Positions 1 to 9,489 of a stretch of DNA of 64,000 nucleotides are shown here, one piece after another. The notes below the pieces were generated by a model. That model was not told where the DNA came from and ran no database searches. It saw nothing but the letters and a program-made list of their open reading frames with translations. Each line of letters begins with the position of its first letter. Within the stretch, counting starts at the first letter, position 1. The position numbers were made by a program, and so were the translations under genes. This stretch comes from Pseudoduganella dura (GTDB taxonomy: Bacteria; Pseudomonadota; Gammaproteobacteria; Burkholderiales; Burkholderiaceae_D). Location of the stretch: NCBI RefSeq assembly GCF_009727155.1, contig NZ_WNWM01000002.1:6634001-6698000 (forward strand), given 5' to 3'.

Positions 1-790
1 GGAGCAGCGGCTGGGCGTCAAGCTGCTACAGCGTACCACGCGCAAGCTCGCGCTGACCGACGAAGGCGCAGCGTTCCTCGAGGATTGCCAGCGCATCCTG
101 GCGGACCTGGAAAGCGCCGAAGCGGCGGCCGCCGAACGCAGTGCACGGGCTACCGGCCACCTGCTCATTTCGGCCCCCGCCGGCTTTGGCCGGCATCACG
201 TGGCGCCGCTGATTCCTTCGTTCGTGGCCGAGCACCGCGACGTGACGGTGACGCTGAACCTGGCCGACCGCGTGGTCGACCTGATCGGCGAAGGAGTGGA
301 CGTGGCCATCCGCATCGCCACCCTGGAAGATTCCAATCTCGTCAGCCTGAAGCTGGCGGACAACCGCCGCGTGGTGGTCGGCGCGCCCTCTTACCTGCAG
401 CGCCACGGCGTGCCGAAAACCCTCGACGACCTGACGCGCCACAACTGCATGGCCATCAGCAGCGCCGGCAGCCAGCGCGGCTGGACGTTCCGCGACGGCA
501 GCAAGAACGTCACGCTGCGCACGGCGGGCAACATGAGCTGCAACGACGGCGCCGTGCTGCACGACTGGGTGCTGGCCGGCAAGGGACTGGGATGGCGGTC
601 CATGTGGGAAGTGGGTGCGGATATCCAGGCGGGCCGACTGGTCACCGTGCTGGACGAGTACGCGGCACCCGGCAACGACAACATCTACGCGGTGTTCGCA
701 CAGCGGCGGCACTTGCCGTTGCGGATCCGCGCCTTTGTCGACTTTCTGCGGCGCACGTATGCGCAGCCCGGCTACTGGGCCAAGGGCTGA
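1..790 (+). CDS. LysR-family transcriptional regulator, 5' end cut off
   Basis: The window opens inside this gene; the frame is open from base 2 to the TGA at 788-790, giving 262 residues. The first residues (EQRLGVKLLQRTTRKLALTD) are the end of the LysR winged helix-turn-helix and the start of the linker helix, so about 35 N-terminal residues are missing. The rest is the periplasmic-binding-protein-like effector domain (for example DRVVDLIGEGVDVAIRI), typical of the large LysR group that responds to small aromatic or organic effectors. The target is unknown because LysR regulators usually act on a divergent neighbour, which would lie outside the window. Confidence 0.9.
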   Translation, partial: EQRLGVKLLQRTTRKLALTDEGAAFLEDCQRILADLESAEAAAAERSARATGHLLISAPAGFGRHHVAPLIPSFVAEHRDVTVTLNLADRVVDLIGEGVDVAIRIATLEDSNLVSLKLADNRRVVVGAPSYLQRHGVPKTLDDLTRHNCMAISSAGSQRGWTFRDGSKNVTLRTAGNMSCNDGAVLHDWVLAGKGLGWRSMWEVGADIQAGRLVTVLDEYAAPGNDNIYAVFAQRRHLPLRIRAFVDFLRRTYAQPGYWAKG

Positions 791-941
791 CGAGCCGGCG
801 CCGCGCCCTGTACTGTCCGGCCCGCGAAGCTAAGCCGCGGGCCCGCAGCTGCTGGGGTCCGCCGGGGCCCGCCGGATTCACGCGTGGCGATTGGACACCT
901 TGAAGGATGCATCGCGCGTCATAGTCATGAAGGCGACAGGC

Positions 942-973
942 AAAAAAAAATCCCCGGAAACCGAGGATTTTTT
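942..973 (-). terminator. Intrinsic terminator of the cold-shock gene
   Basis: Read on the minus strand, an 8-bp stem (ATCCTCGG / CCGGGGAT, one G-T pair) with a TTT loop is followed by eight or more T. It lies about 20 bp past the cold-shock stop codon. The A-run on the other side makes it potentially bidirectional. Confidence 0.85.
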
Positions 974-992
974 GATCGTTAGATCCAGCGTA

Positions 993-1196
993 TTACAGCG
1001 GCTGAATGTTCGATGCTTGCTTGCCTTTAGGACCAGCGGTCACATCGAAAGATACGCGTTGGTTCTCTTGCAGGGACTTGAAGCCGTTCGACTGAATCGC
1101 CGAGAAGTGAGCGAACAGATCTTCGCCGCCTTCGTCAGGGGTGATAAAGCCGAAACCCTTCGAATCATTGAACCATTTTACGATACCAGTTGCCAT
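993..1196 (-). CDS. cspA: Cold-shock domain protein (CspA family)
   Basis: This encodes a 67-residue single cold-shock domain, the normal CspA length. Such proteins bind single-stranded RNA and DNA and act as RNA chaperones or antiterminators. The protein begins [18 protein letters not shown], which contains RNP1 (KGFGFI), and RNP2 (DLFAHFSAI) follows. The frame is open upstream to 1268, but the conserved family N-terminus fixes the ATG at 1194-1196. It has its own terminator and a roughly 100-nt leader, as expected for cold-shock mRNAs. Which csp paralogue it is cannot be told from one copy. Confidence 0.95.
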   Translation of the reverse strand: MATGIVKWFNDSKGFGFITPDEGGEDLFAHFSAIQSNGFKSLQENQRVSFDVTAGPKGKQASNIQPL

Positions 1197-1711
1197 TACA
1201 ATTCCTATTACAGTTAAATGAGCTTGCGCCCGTGATATCGTTTGAAGCAAGTATGCAATGGCAGACAAACTGCACTACCCTTGAATCTAAACGATCCCGC
1301 ATTATACCGAATGCAGCGCCAAAAGCACGTCGTGAGGCACGATTTCGTGAAAATAATCCAAAATTTCCAAAAATCTTCACTACTGTCGAGCGAAAAGTGA
1401 TGAGAAGCACACGATTCACAATGCCATCGCCCGGAAATCAGGCAAAGGATACTGTGGAACAATGATTCACGACACTTTCGGTGCTCGGGAGACTGCACAA
1501 CGAACAGTCATGAAGAACAGCGCGGAAACCAGAAAAACCAGGAAACTTCAGGTGGAACTACAGTTGCACTGCAGGTTGAAATCTCAGGTTGCTTCGGGAT
1601 GTCCGTAATGTTTCCTCGTGCCATCGAAATGCCCGCCTCGCAAGAATGCCCTCGCGTCGTTCGGCATATGTGTAACTATAGACAATATCAGCCGTGACCG
1701 TTTGATTAATG
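1197..1711. other. Low-GC intergenic region upstream of cspA
   Basis: This stretch of about 515 bp is visibly more AT-rich than its surroundings and holds no credible gene. The part next to cspA should be the cspA leader. A perfect minus-strand -10 box (TATAAT) lies at 1306-1301 with a weak -35, which would give a leader of roughly 98 nt. I see nothing definable from about 1400 to 1711. Confidence 0.6.
1301..1306 (-). promoter_or_regulatory. Probable cspA -10 box
   Basis: The minus strand reads TATAAT in the context CGGTATAATGCG. Transcription would start near 1294, about 98 nt before the cspA ATG. No convincing -35 is seen at 16-18 bp. Confidence 0.45.
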
Positions 1712-2077
1712 TCAATCGTGCGGCAGATATGTTGTTGCGCGGGGATTGTCGCTTGCCCAGTCGAGATAGGCCTGGATTTGCGGCAGCAGTTCTGGCCACC
1801 CCGCCATATTGCCGCCATGTTCATTCATCAGGCCGCGCACGGCCTGTTCGAGCCGCCGCGCCTGTTCGCCGAGCACGGTAAAACCGAACGAACCTGCCGA
1901 ACCGGCCACGGTATGCAATGCCGCCTGCAGGCGCGCGAGCTGTTCCCGGTCCGGCGGCGTTCCGGCCGGCGCGAGGGCATCGGCGATCGCCGCCATGCGT
2001 GCGGGCACGCTGGCGGCGAACATGTCGCCCAGTGCCTGCAGGTGGGCGCGGTAGTTGGGGTCGAGCGGCGCGGCCAC
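1712..2077 (-). CDS. Hpt-domain histidine phosphotransfer protein
   Basis: This is a 121-residue stand-alone histidine phosphotransfer domain. The Hpt signature is LHTVAGSAGSFGF near residue 55, in which the His is the phospho-acceptor and the following small residues pack the four-helix bundle. Such proteins pass phosphoryl groups between hybrid kinases and response regulators. The GTG start is 4 bp after the upp stop codon, so the two are probably co-transcribed, though no functional link between them is known. No partner kinase is in the window. Confidence 0.85.
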   Translation of the reverse strand: MAAPLDPNYRAHLQALGDMFAASVPARMAAIADALAPAGTPPDREQLARLQAALHTVAGSAGSFGFTVLGEQARRLEQAVRGLMNEHGGNMAGWPELLPQIQAYLDWASDNPRATTYLPHD

Positions 2078-2081
2078 GTGA

Positions 2082-2732
2082 TTACTTGGTGCCGAAGATG
2101 CGGTCGCCCGCGTCGCCCAGGCCGGGCACGATATAGGCGTGATCGTTCAGGTGCGAATCGAGCGAGGCGCAGTAGATCTTCACGTCCGGATGCGCGTTCT
2201 GCACCACGGTGATGCCTTCCGGCGCCGCCACCAGCGCCAGGAAGATGATCTGGTCGTCGGGCACGCCGCGGTTCTTCAGCACGTCGATGGCGTGCACCGC
2301 CGAATTGCCGGTCGCCACCATCGGGTCGCACAGGATGAAGATACGGTCGACGAGATCCGGCAGCCGCACCAGGTATTCGACGGGCTGATGGGTTTCGGGG
2401 TCGCGGAATACGCCGATGTGGCCCACGCGTGCCGACGGCACGAGGTTCAGCAGCCCGTCGCTCATGCCGATGCCGGCACGCAGGATCGGCACCACGGCCA
2501 GCTTCTTGCCGGCGATCACTGGCGCATCGATCGTCATCAGGGGCGTTTCGATTTCGCGCGTGGTCAGCGGCAGGTCGCGGGTGATTTCATACCCCATCAG
2601 CAGCGTGATTTCCTTCAGCAGTTCGCGGAACGTGCGGGTCGACGTGGCCTTGTCGCGCATGTGGCTCAGCTTGTGCTGGATCAGCGGATGATCGGTGATG
2701 AACAGGTTCGGGAAGCGCGGATCTTGTTTCAT
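2082..2732 (-). CDS. upp: Uracil phosphoribosyltransferase
   Basis: The 216-residue protein matches the length and sequence of bacterial Upp, which makes UMP from uracil and PRPP in pyrimidine salvage. It begins [20 protein letters not shown]. The PRPP-binding loop is seen in [18 protein letters not shown], and the protein ends with the family's conserved C-terminal segment ([11 protein letters not shown]). A reasonable sigma-70 promoter lies upstream at 2794-2765. The Hpt gene follows immediately. Confidence 0.97.
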   Translation of the reverse strand: MKQDPRFPNLFITDHPLIQHKLSHMRDKATSTRTFRELLKEITLLMGYEITRDLPLTTREIETPLMTIDAPVIAGKKLAVVPILRAGIGMSDGLLNLVPSARVGHIGVFRDPETHQPVEYLVRLPDLVDRIFILCDPMVATGNSAVHAIDVLKNRGVPDDQIIFLALVAAPEGITVVQNAHPDVKIYCASLDSHLNDHAYIVPGLGDAGDRIFGTK

Positions 2733-2764
2733 ATATATCTAGGTGCAGACGGTTTGTGTCCCGC

Positions 2765-2794
2765 ATTATCCCAGCCAGCCACGCGGGCTGTCCA
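2765..2794 (-). promoter_or_regulatory. Probable upp promoter
   Basis: On the minus strand a -35-like TGGACA (2794-2789) is separated by 18 bp from a -10-like GATAAT (2770-2765). Each matches the sigma-70 consensus at five of six positions. It lies about 33 bp before the upp ATG. Confidence 0.5.
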
Positions 2795-2825
2795 TGCCAG
2801 GTTCGAAAAAACCGGGGCAGTTCCT

Positions 2826-4502
2826 TTAGGACACTGGCAACGCACGCGCAAGGATCGCCGCGCAATCGGTTCCCGCGGGCAGCCGGCCGTACGCCCCGCC
2901 CGGCTCGCGCGCCAGCCGCGAAGCGACGAAGGCCGATGCCACGAACCCCGGTGCATGCCGCAACAGCAGGCCCGCCTGCACGGCCAGCACGATCCGTTCG
3001 GCCAGCACGCGCGCACCGGATTCGTCGGCCTCGAACCGGGCGAGATCGCCGTTCAGCTGCGCGGTAAAGCGGGCATAGTCGGCATTGCCCGTGCCGGCGA
3101 TTGCCAGTTCCGCAGCCAGCGCCTGCGCGGCGGCGGGCGAGCGGCCGAACGCACGCAGCACGTCCAGGCACATCACGTTGCCCGAACCTTCCCAGATTGA
3201 ATTGACCGGCAATTCGCGGTACAGGCGCGCCAGGTCGCCGTCCTCCACGTAGCCGCCGCCGCCCAGCACCTCCATCGCCTCGGCGCCAAATCCGGGCCCG
3301 CGCTTGCAGATCCAGTACTTGCCGGCCGGCGTGAGCACGCGTGCCAGCAGTGCCTCGCCGGCATCGTCCGGGTGGTCGAAGCAGCGCGCCAGCCGCAACC
3401 CGAACGCCGTGGCCGCCTCGGATTCGAGCGCCAGGTCGGCCAGCACGTTCTGCATCAGCGGCTGCCCGGCCAGCGGCTTGCCGAACGCATGGCGGTGGCG
3501 CGCGTGGTGCAGCGCGCGCGTGAGCGCCGCCCGCATGATGCCGGCCGAACCGAGCACGCAGTCGAGGCGCGTGTGGCTGGCCATCTCCAGGATCGTGGCG
3601 ATGCCGCGCCCCGGCGCACCGAGCAAATGTCCGCACGCGCCGGCGAACTCCACTTCCGACGACGCGTTGGAGCGATTGCCCAGTTTGTCTTTCAGGCGCT
3701 GCACGCGCACCTCGTTGTGCGTGCCGTCCGGCAGGAAGCGCGGCACGAGGAAGCACGACAGGCCGGCGCCGGAATCGGTCTGCGCGAGCACGAGGTGGGC
3801 GTCGGCCTGCGGCGCGGAGAAGAACCACTTGTGGCCCACCAGCCGGTACGCGCCTTCCGCGTCGTCGCCGAAGATCGCGCGCGCCTGCGCCGGGTCGAGC
3901 GGCTCGGCGTGCGTGGTGTTGCTGCGCACGTCCGAGCCGCCCTGCTTTTCCGTCATGCCCATGCCGATCAGGGCGCCCTGCTTGCGGTCGACGGGCAACG
4001 GCCTGGGGTCGTATTCGCGCGACAGGATTTTCGGCAGCCAGCGCTGCGCCAGCCGGGGCGTTTGCCGCAGCGCAGGTACGCTGGCGTACGTCATCGTCAC
4101 CGGGCACTGCGAACCGTTTTCCACCTGGCCGAACAGGATGTAGCGCGCGGCCCGCGCCACCTGCCCGGCGGGCTCGCTGCCATCCCATGGCGAGGCGTGC
4201 GCGCCGGCGCCGATCAGCAGCTCCATCAGCGCGTGCCAGGCGGGATGAAATTCGATCTCGTCGATCCGGCGGCCGTTCCGGTCGAAACTGCGCAGCACCG
4301 GTGAATGGGCATTGGCCAGCCGGGCCAGGTCGAGCGTTTCCTCGCGGCCCAGTTGCGCGCCCAGCGCCAGCAAGCCCTCCACGGCGCCGGCGCCGCCTTC
4401 GCGCTCGACCGCCTCGCGCAGCGCGGGATCGCAGCCGAACAGGTTCAGGTTGCCGAACGGCGGCACCCCGTTGAACACCTCGTGCGTATCGAATTGGCGC
4501 AT
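2826..4502 (-). CDS. aidB: AidB-like acyl-CoA dehydrogenase
   Basis: The 558-residue protein resembles E. coli AidB along its length, an FAD-containing acyl-CoA dehydrogenase homologue of the alkylation (Ada) response that binds DNA and has weak isovaleryl-CoA dehydrogenase activity. Shared features are the N-terminal HEVFNGVPPFGNLNLF segment, LIGMGMTEKQGGSDVRSNTT, GHKWFFSAPQADAHLVLAQ, RLKDKLGNRSNASSEVEF and PVNSIWEGSGNVMCLDV. The ATG at 4500-4502 is preferred over the upstream one at 4532 because GGAG sits 8 nt before it and the AidB N-terminus aligns there. No ada gene is nearby. The role in alkylation protection is inferred from the family. Confidence 0.85.
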   Translation of the reverse strand: MRQFDTHEVFNGVPPFGNLNLFGCDPALREAVEREGGAGAVEGLLALGAQLGREETLDLARLANAHSPVLRSFDRNGRRIDEIEFHPAWHALMELLIGAGAHASPWDGSEPAGQVARAARYILFGQVENGSQCPVTMTYASVPALRQTPRLAQRWLPKILSREYDPRPLPVDRKQGALIGMGMTEKQGGSDVRSNTTHAEPLDPAQARAIFGDDAEGAYRLVGHKWFFSAPQADAHLVLAQTDSGAGLSCFLVPRFLPDGTHNEVRVQRLKDKLGNRSNASSEVEFAGACGHLLGAPGRGIATILEMASHTRLDCVLGSAGIMRAALTRALHHARHRHAFGKPLAGQPLMQNVLADLALESEAATAFGLRLARCFDHPDDAGEALLARVLTPAGKYWICKRGPGFGAEAMEVLGGGGYVEDGDLARLYRELPVNSIWEGSGNVMCLDVLRAFGRSPAAAQALAAELAIAGTGNADYARFTAQLNGDLARFEADESGARVLAERIVLAVQAGLLLRHAPGFVASAFVASRLAREPGGAYGRLPAGTDCAAILARALPVS

Positions 4503-4829
4503 CGCAGTCTCCGCCGGCATCCCGGCCACCATTGTGTTTTTTCCAGCCTAGCGGAAACGACATGGCGCTGCAAGAACAAGGCGCTGTCACGTGACGGCGC
4601 CCGGAACAATGCCGGCGTGCCCGGCAGCATCCGGTTGAATAAAACAAGGCACCTGATTGCGGGCACCGCAGCAACAATTTGCGGAAACCTGCGTAAATGT
4701 TGCCTCATTTCATGTAATTTCTTGGCGTAAAGTGATACATTCACGCACACGTGACCGACCGTCTCGCCCGGATCGCGCGTACTGCAGGAGTCACTGCAAG
4801 AGATACCAGCACAACAGTACAGCAACCTC
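4503..4829. other. Intergenic region between divergent aidB and GGDEF/EAL gene
   Basis: This 327-bp divergent region must hold the promoters of both genes. The part at about 4635-4760 is more AT-rich. I could not settle on a clear -35/-10 pair for either gene and see no reading frame with coding character. Confidence 0.5.
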
Positions 4830-6620
4830 ATGCTTTCCAGTTCCACCACGCCACTGCCGGAAAATGCCCGGCACGCTGTCGACGCCATGCTCGAAGAAGC
4901 CGGCGACATTGTGTTCCGGCTCGATCCCTTCGGACAGATCCTGTTCGCCAGCCGCCGCGCCACGGCGCTGCTCGGCGCCGGCCATCCGGTGGCGGGCCGG
5001 CGGCTGCACGATTTCGTGTCCGGCCTCGACGGTGCGGCGCTGACGGGCGCGCTGGCAGGGCTGGCCGATACCGGCCTCGCGCGGCTCGAACTGCGCGTGC
5101 AGCCGCCACAAGGCGAAGTGTGGTTCGACCTGCGCCTTTCCAGCTATCCGGATGCGGAAGGCTCGACCGGCGTGCTGGTGGTGGGCCGCGACCTGTCGGC
5201 GCAGCAGGCCACCGAGGAACGCCTGCGGCACATGGCCACGCACGATACGCTCACCGGGCTGCCCAACCGCCTGCTCCTGGCGGACCGGATCCGGATGACG
5301 ATCGCGCAGGCGCGCCGCTCCGGCCAGGGCTTCGCCGTGGCGGCCATCGGACTGGACAGTTTCAAGAAAGTCAACGACGGCCTCGGCCATCCGACCGGCG
5401 ACGCGGTGCTGCGCCTGGCGGCAAGCCGGCTGCGCAAGACGCTGCGCGACAGCGATACGCTGGCGCGCGTTGGGGGCGACGAATTCGTGGCGGTGCTGCC
5501 GGGCACGTTCAGCGAACAGCAGGTGCGCCTCGTCACCGGCCGCCTGATGGCCACCCTGCAGGCGCCGTTCGAGGTCGACGCGCACACGATCCATATCGGC
5601 GCATCGATCGGCGTGGCCGTCTACCCGCAGCACGCCGAGGACGACCTGCGGATCGTCGCGCTGGCCGATGCCGCGCTGTCGCGCGCGAAGGAAACGGGCA
5701 AGGCCCGCTGCGTGGTCTACAGCCCGCGCCAGAACGGCCCGTCCGAACACGACATCTCGCTGGAAGCGGCCATGTTCCAGGCCGTGCGCGAAGGCGAATT
5801 CATGCTGCATTACCAGCCGATCGTCGATGCCCGCACGCGCGAGATCGAGGGTTTCGAAACCCTGATGCGCTGGAAGCACCCCACGCTGGGCATGGTCTCG
5901 CCGGCACGCTTCATTCCGATCGCCGAAACCAACGGCCTGATCAACCTGCTGGGCGCCTGGGCCCTGAAAGCGGCCTGCGTGCAGCTCAAGCAGTTCCAGG
6001 AGGTGGCGAAACGGCCGCTGTACATCTCTGTTAATATCAGCCCCCGCCAATTTCGCAACGACAAGTTTTTAGACGTGCTAGACGATGCCATCACCTATTC
6101 CGGCCTGTCCGGCGAACATCTCGTGCTGGAAATTACCGAAGGCACGCTGATGATCGATCCGGCCCACGCCGAAACCATTCTCGGCAAGATGGCCGAGCGC
6201 CGCGCCCGCATCGCCATCGACGATTTCGGCACCGGCTACTCGTCGCTGGCCTACCTGAAACGCTTCCCGATCTCGGTGCTGAAGATCGACCGCGCCTTCA
6301 TCCGCGACCTGCCCGGTTCGCAAAAGGATGGCGCGATCTGCAACGCCGTGCTCGACCTGGCGCGGCACCTGTCGCTGTCGGTCGTTGCCGAAGGGGTCGA
6401 AACCGAGGAACAGCTTGCCTATATGCGCGAACGCGGCTGTCAATATATCCAGGGCTACCTGACCGGCAAGCCGATGGCCGCCAATGTCGCCATCGCGGCG
6501 CTGAACGAGCGTCGTTACAAAGATGTACTGGGCGAAGATGTCCTGCGCGACGATGTGCTGCGTGCGGATATGCCGCGTGCGGATGCGGCGCGCACCCACG
6601 TGTTGCGGGTGGTCCAGTGA
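4830..6620 (+). CDS. PAS-GGDEF-EAL cyclic-di-GMP turnover protein
   Basis: A 596-residue protein with an N-terminal PAS-like sensor region (about 15-120), a GGDEF domain (about 130-300) and an EAL domain (about 315-565). No membrane segment is seen. The EAL domain keeps the metal and catalytic residues: E of FETLMRW, N of SVNIS, E of EITEG, the DDFGTGYSS loop, K of LKIDRAF and E of VVAEGVE. In the GGDEF domain the VGGDEF loop and an RDSD inhibitory-site motif are present, but the first metal-binding Asp (usually DLD) reads GLD. Phosphodiesterase activity is therefore more likely than cyclase activity. Its stop overlaps the next gene's GTG (GTGA), indicating co-transcription. The C-terminal 30 residues are a degenerate DVLR/ADMPRAD repeat. 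Confidence 0.92.
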   Translation: MLSSSTTPLPENARHAVDAMLEEAGDIVFRLDPFGQILFASRRATALLGAGHPVAGRRLHDFVSGLDGAALTGALAGLADTGLARLELRVQPPQGEVWFDLRLSSYPDAEGSTGVLVVGRDLSAQQATEERLRHMATHDTLTGLPNRLLLADRIRMTIAQARRSGQGFAVAAIGLDSFKKVNDGLGHPTGDAVLRLAASRLRKTLRDSDTLARVGGDEFVAVLPGTFSEQQVRLVTGRLMATLQAPFEVDAHTIHIGASIGVAVYPQHAEDDLRIVALADAALSRAKETGKARCVVYSPRQNGPSEHDISLEAAMFQAVREGEFMLHYQPIVDARTREIEGFETLMRWKHPTLGMVSPARFIPIAETNGLINLLGAWALKAACVQLKQFQEVAKRPLYISVNISPRQFRNDKFLDVLDDAITYSGLSGEHLVLEITEGTLMIDPAHAETILGKMAERRARIAIDDFGTGYSSLAYLKRFPISVLKIDRAFIRDLPGSQKDGAICNAVLDLARHLSLSVVAEGVETEEQLAYMRERGCQYIQGYLTGKPMAANVAIAALNERRYKDVLGEDVLRDDVLRADMPRADAARTHVLRVVQ

Positions 6621-8173
6621 ACCGGTCACCCATCGCCGCCCCGGCGGACGCCGCCGCCGTCACGGCCCAGGGCGAACAGACGCTGGCCCTGCTGTGGGAA
6701 CGCACCCGCCGCCAGGGCGACATGCCGGGCTTCGCGAAAGCCATCGGCGCCGTGCTCGGCGCGATGCGCGGCGAGGATGACGGCGGCTTTTCGATGACAG
6801 AAACCGTGCTGTCCGATCCGGTGCTGACCAACAAGGTGCTGCGCCTGGCCAACAGCAGCATGTATTCGGCGTTCGGCCAGCATGTCAACACGGTCAGCAA
6901 GGCGGTGCTCGTGCTGGGCACCGAGGCGATCGGCCACCTGGCGCTGGGCCTCAAGCTGGTCGAGGAACTGTCGTCCGGCGCCGCCGATTCGAGCCACGCG
7001 CACATCGAGATGGAAAAGGCGGTGCTGGCCGGCATGGTGGCGCGCGAACTCGCCGCCACCGTGCGCAGCCCGCAGACGGAACAGGCGGTGGTGTGCTCGA
7101 TGCTGCACACGCTTGGCCGGATGATGGTCACTTTCTACCTGCCCGAGCAGTGGATGCTGCTGCAGCAGCGCGGCGGCCCCGGCAACGAAGACACGGCGGC
7201 GCCGGACCTGCTCGGCATCGGCCTGGCCGATATCGGCATGGCGGCCGCGCAACGCTGGAACCTGCCGCGCAATCTCGTATCGGGCATGCGCGTCATCGAA
7301 GCACCCGGTCCGGCCGAGGCGCTCCCGGAAGACGAAGCGTCCGGCGAGCGCCATCCCGCCGCGCTGCCCGCCGCCGACTGGGTGGCGGGCATCGCCACGC
7401 TGGCGCGGCATTGCGCCGCGGCGCTGTGGCACGACGACGAAGCCGGCGCCGCCGAACTGCAGCGGCTGAGCGCCGCGTTTGCGCCAATGCTGGGCCTGGA
7501 ACCGGAACAGGTGCAGGGCGCCATCGCCCAGGCCCGCGAAACGGCGGCCGGGGAACTGGCGATCGCCCCGCTGTCGAAGCCGCTCGAACGCCGTGCCAAG
7601 GAACTCGCCAGGACGCGCCAGCGCGCCGCCGGCAACCGCATCCTCGAGAGCGGCCTGGCCGACATGCGCGACATGGTGGACAATGCCAGCCCGGGCCAGA
7701 TGGTATCGGCGGCGCTGGAAACCGTGTACCAGGGGCTGGATTTCTCGCGCGCGGTCGCTTTCGTGCGCAACCGCCGCGAACAGTGCTACGCGGCGCGGAT
7801 GAGCTTCGGCAACCTGCCGAAGGAACGGCTGGCGGCCATGTCGTTCGACGATGCGTACGAGGCGAACGTGTTCCACGCGGCGCTGAGCAACGACCGCGTG
7901 ATCTTCATCGAGAATGCGCGCGATCCGAAGTTCGCAGCCAAGCTGCCGCACTGGTGGAAGGCTGGCCTGGCCGACGCACGCAGTTTCGTGATCCTGCCGT
8001 TGTCGGCCAATGGCCAGCCGGCCGGCTTCCTGTACGGCGACTGGGATGAAACCTTCCCGCCGATCGAACTGTCGCAGACCGAGTTCGCGCTGCTGAACGA
8101 TGCGCGCGCGCTCGTCGTCAAGGCGATCGAGCGGCGGCACCAGGCCGAGCTGCTCAACAGCCGGGCGGCCTGA
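6617..8173 (+). CDS. HDOD-domain signalling protein with C-terminal GAF-like region
   Basis: This 518-residue protein starts at a GTG overlapping the stop of the upstream cyclic-di-GMP gene by 4 bp. Residues about 10-240 form an HDOD domain (DPVLTNKVLRLANSSMYSAF, NTVSKAVLVLGTEAIGHLAL), an HD-like fold without the catalytic His-Asp set, used in regulation. A helical linker rich in Arg/Glu follows. The last 180 residues (EQCYAARMSFG to ELSQTEFALLNDARALVVKAI) look like a GAF domain. HDOD proteins often act with GGDEF/EAL proteins in motility or biofilm control, which fits the coupling here; the actual output is unknown. Confidence 0.85.
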   Translation: MNRSPIAAPADAAAVTAQGEQTLALLWERTRRQGDMPGFAKAIGAVLGAMRGEDDGGFSMTETVLSDPVLTNKVLRLANSSMYSAFGQHVNTVSKAVLVLGTEAIGHLALGLKLVEELSSGAADSSHAHIEMEKAVLAGMVARELAATVRSPQTEQAVVCSMLHTLGRMMVTFYLPEQWMLLQQRGGPGNEDTAAPDLLGIGLADIGMAAAQRWNLPRNLVSGMRVIEAPGPAEALPEDEASGERHPAALPAADWVAGIATLARHCAAALWHDDEAGAAELQRLSAAFAPMLGLEPEQVQGAIAQARETAAGELAIAPLSKPLERRAKELARTRQRAAGNRILESGLADMRDMVDNASPGQMVSAALETVYQGLDFSRAVAFVRNRREQCYAARMSFGNLPKERLAAMSFDDAYEANVFHAALSNDRVIFIENARDPKFAAKLPHWWKAGLADARSFVILPLSANGQPAGFLYGDWDETFPPIELSQTEFALLNDARALVVKAIERRHQAELLNSRAA

Positions 8174-8178
8174 AGGGT

Positions 8179-8243
8179 CCGCGTCAAGCTGCCGGTTTCA
8201 CCCGCCGGTTGCATGCCGGCAGACTTTCACGCCGTTGACGCGG
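8179..8243. terminator. Large inverted repeat between convergent genes
   Basis: Two nested perfect arms are present: an outer pair CCGCGTCAA (8179-8187) / TTGACGCGG (8235-8243) and an inner pair CTGCCGG (8189-8195) / CCGGCAG (8216-8222). It occupies the 79-bp gap between the convergent HDOD and aroC genes. There is no T-run, so it may act as a transcript-end stabiliser rather than a classical intrinsic terminator. Confidence 0.5.
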
Positions 8244-8252
8244 GTTCTGTCG

Positions 8253-9359
8253 TCAACCGGCGTTGCGGGCGATGTCCGGCGTAGCCACCCGCACGTCGCC
8301 GCACTGCGCGCGGTGCATCAGCGCATGGTCCATCAGCACCAGCGCCAGCATCGCCTCGGCGATCGGCGTGGCGCGGATGCCCACGCACGGGTCGTGCCGG
8401 CCGAACGTTTCCACCATCACCGGGTTGCCGGCCTTGTCGATCGAGCGGCGCGGCGTACGGATCGACGAAGTGGGCTTGATCGCGATCGACACCGTGATGT
8501 CCTGTCCCGTGGAGATGCCCCCCAGCACGCCGCCGGCATGGTTGCCGACAAAGCCCTGCGGGGTCAGTTCATCGCCGTGCTCGGAACCGCGCTGCGCCAC
8601 CGAGCCGAAACCGGCGCCGATCTCCACGCCCTTCACGGCATTGATGCCCATCATCGCGTAGGCGATGTCGGCATCGAGCTTGTCGTAGATCGGCTGGCCC
8701 AGCCCCACGGGCACGTTGCGCGCCACCACGTCGATGCGGGCGCCGATCGAATCGCCGTCCTTGCGCAGCGCGTCCATGTAATCTTCCATCCGCGCGATCA
8801 GGGCCGCATCGGCCGTGGCCGCGAAGAACGGGTTGTCGGGCACGTGAGCGAAATCCTGGAACGGCACTTCGATGTCGCCCAGCTGGCGCATGCAGCCGGC
8901 GAACTCGGTGCCGAACTGCTCCTTCAGCCATTTCCTGGCGATCGCCGCGGCGCCGACGACCGGTGCAGTCAGCCGGGCCGACGAGCGCCCGCCGCCGCGC
9001 GGATCGCGCACGCCGTACTTGTGCCAGTACGTGTAGTCGGCATGGCCCGGGCGGAAGCTCTCGACGATATTGCCGTAGTCCTTGCTGCGCTGGTCTTCGT
9101 TGCGGATCAGCAGCGCGATCGGCGTGCCGGTCGTGAACCCTTCGTATACGCCGGACAGGATCTGCACCGCGTCGGGCTCCTGGCGCTGGGTGACGTGGCG
9201 CGACGTGCCGGGCTTGCGGCGGTCCAGTTCGGGCTGGATGTCGGCTTCGGACAGGGCCAGCCCCGGCGGGCAGCCGTCGATGATGCAACCGATCGCCGGC
9301 CCGTGAGATTCGCCAAAAGTCGTTACCGTGAACAGCTTGCCAAAGGAATTGCCGGACAT
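8253..9359 (-). CDS. aroC: Chorismate synthase
   Basis: The 368-residue enzyme catalyses the last step of the shikimate pathway, converting EPSP to chorismate with reduced FMN. Its start at [20 protein letters not shown] is the conserved AroC N-terminus including chorismate synthase signature 1 ([18 protein letters not shown]). The later signatures are GRSSARLT near 130 and [15 protein letters not shown] near the C-terminus. The frame extends upstream to 9461, but the family start is the ATG at 9357-9359. No strong Shine-Dalgarno is seen. Confidence 0.98.
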   Translation of the reverse strand: MSGNSFGKLFTVTTFGESHGPAIGCIIDGCPPGLALSEADIQPELDRRKPGTSRHVTQRQEPDAVQILSGVYEGFTTGTPIALLIRNEDQRSKDYGNIVESFRPGHADYTYWHKYGVRDPRGGGRSSARLTAPVVGAAAIARKWLKEQFGTEFAGCMRQLGDIEVPFQDFAHVPDNPFFAATADAALIARMEDYMDALRKDGDSIGARIDVVARNVPVGLGQPIYDKLDADIAYAMMGINAVKGVEIGAGFGSVAQRGSEHGDELTPQGFVGNHAGGVLGGISTGQDITVSIAIKPTSSIRTPRRSIDKAGNPVMVETFGRHDPCVGIRATPIAEAMLALVLMDHALMHRAQCGDVRVATPDIARNAG

Positions 9360-9489
9360 GAGATCAATCTGAAAGAGCCGAGGAATTAGCAATTTTACCG
9401 CTTTAGCATCGCGTGATCCAGCAATTGCAATACTGCCTACTTCGTACACCTCGCGCAACACTTTCCTTACAGCAATGACATTAGCTGCT

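Noticed and set aside
1197..1268. N-terminal extension of the cold-shock protein to 1268
   Set aside because: The conserved CspA N-terminus begins at 1196 and the extension overlaps the expected mRNA leader.
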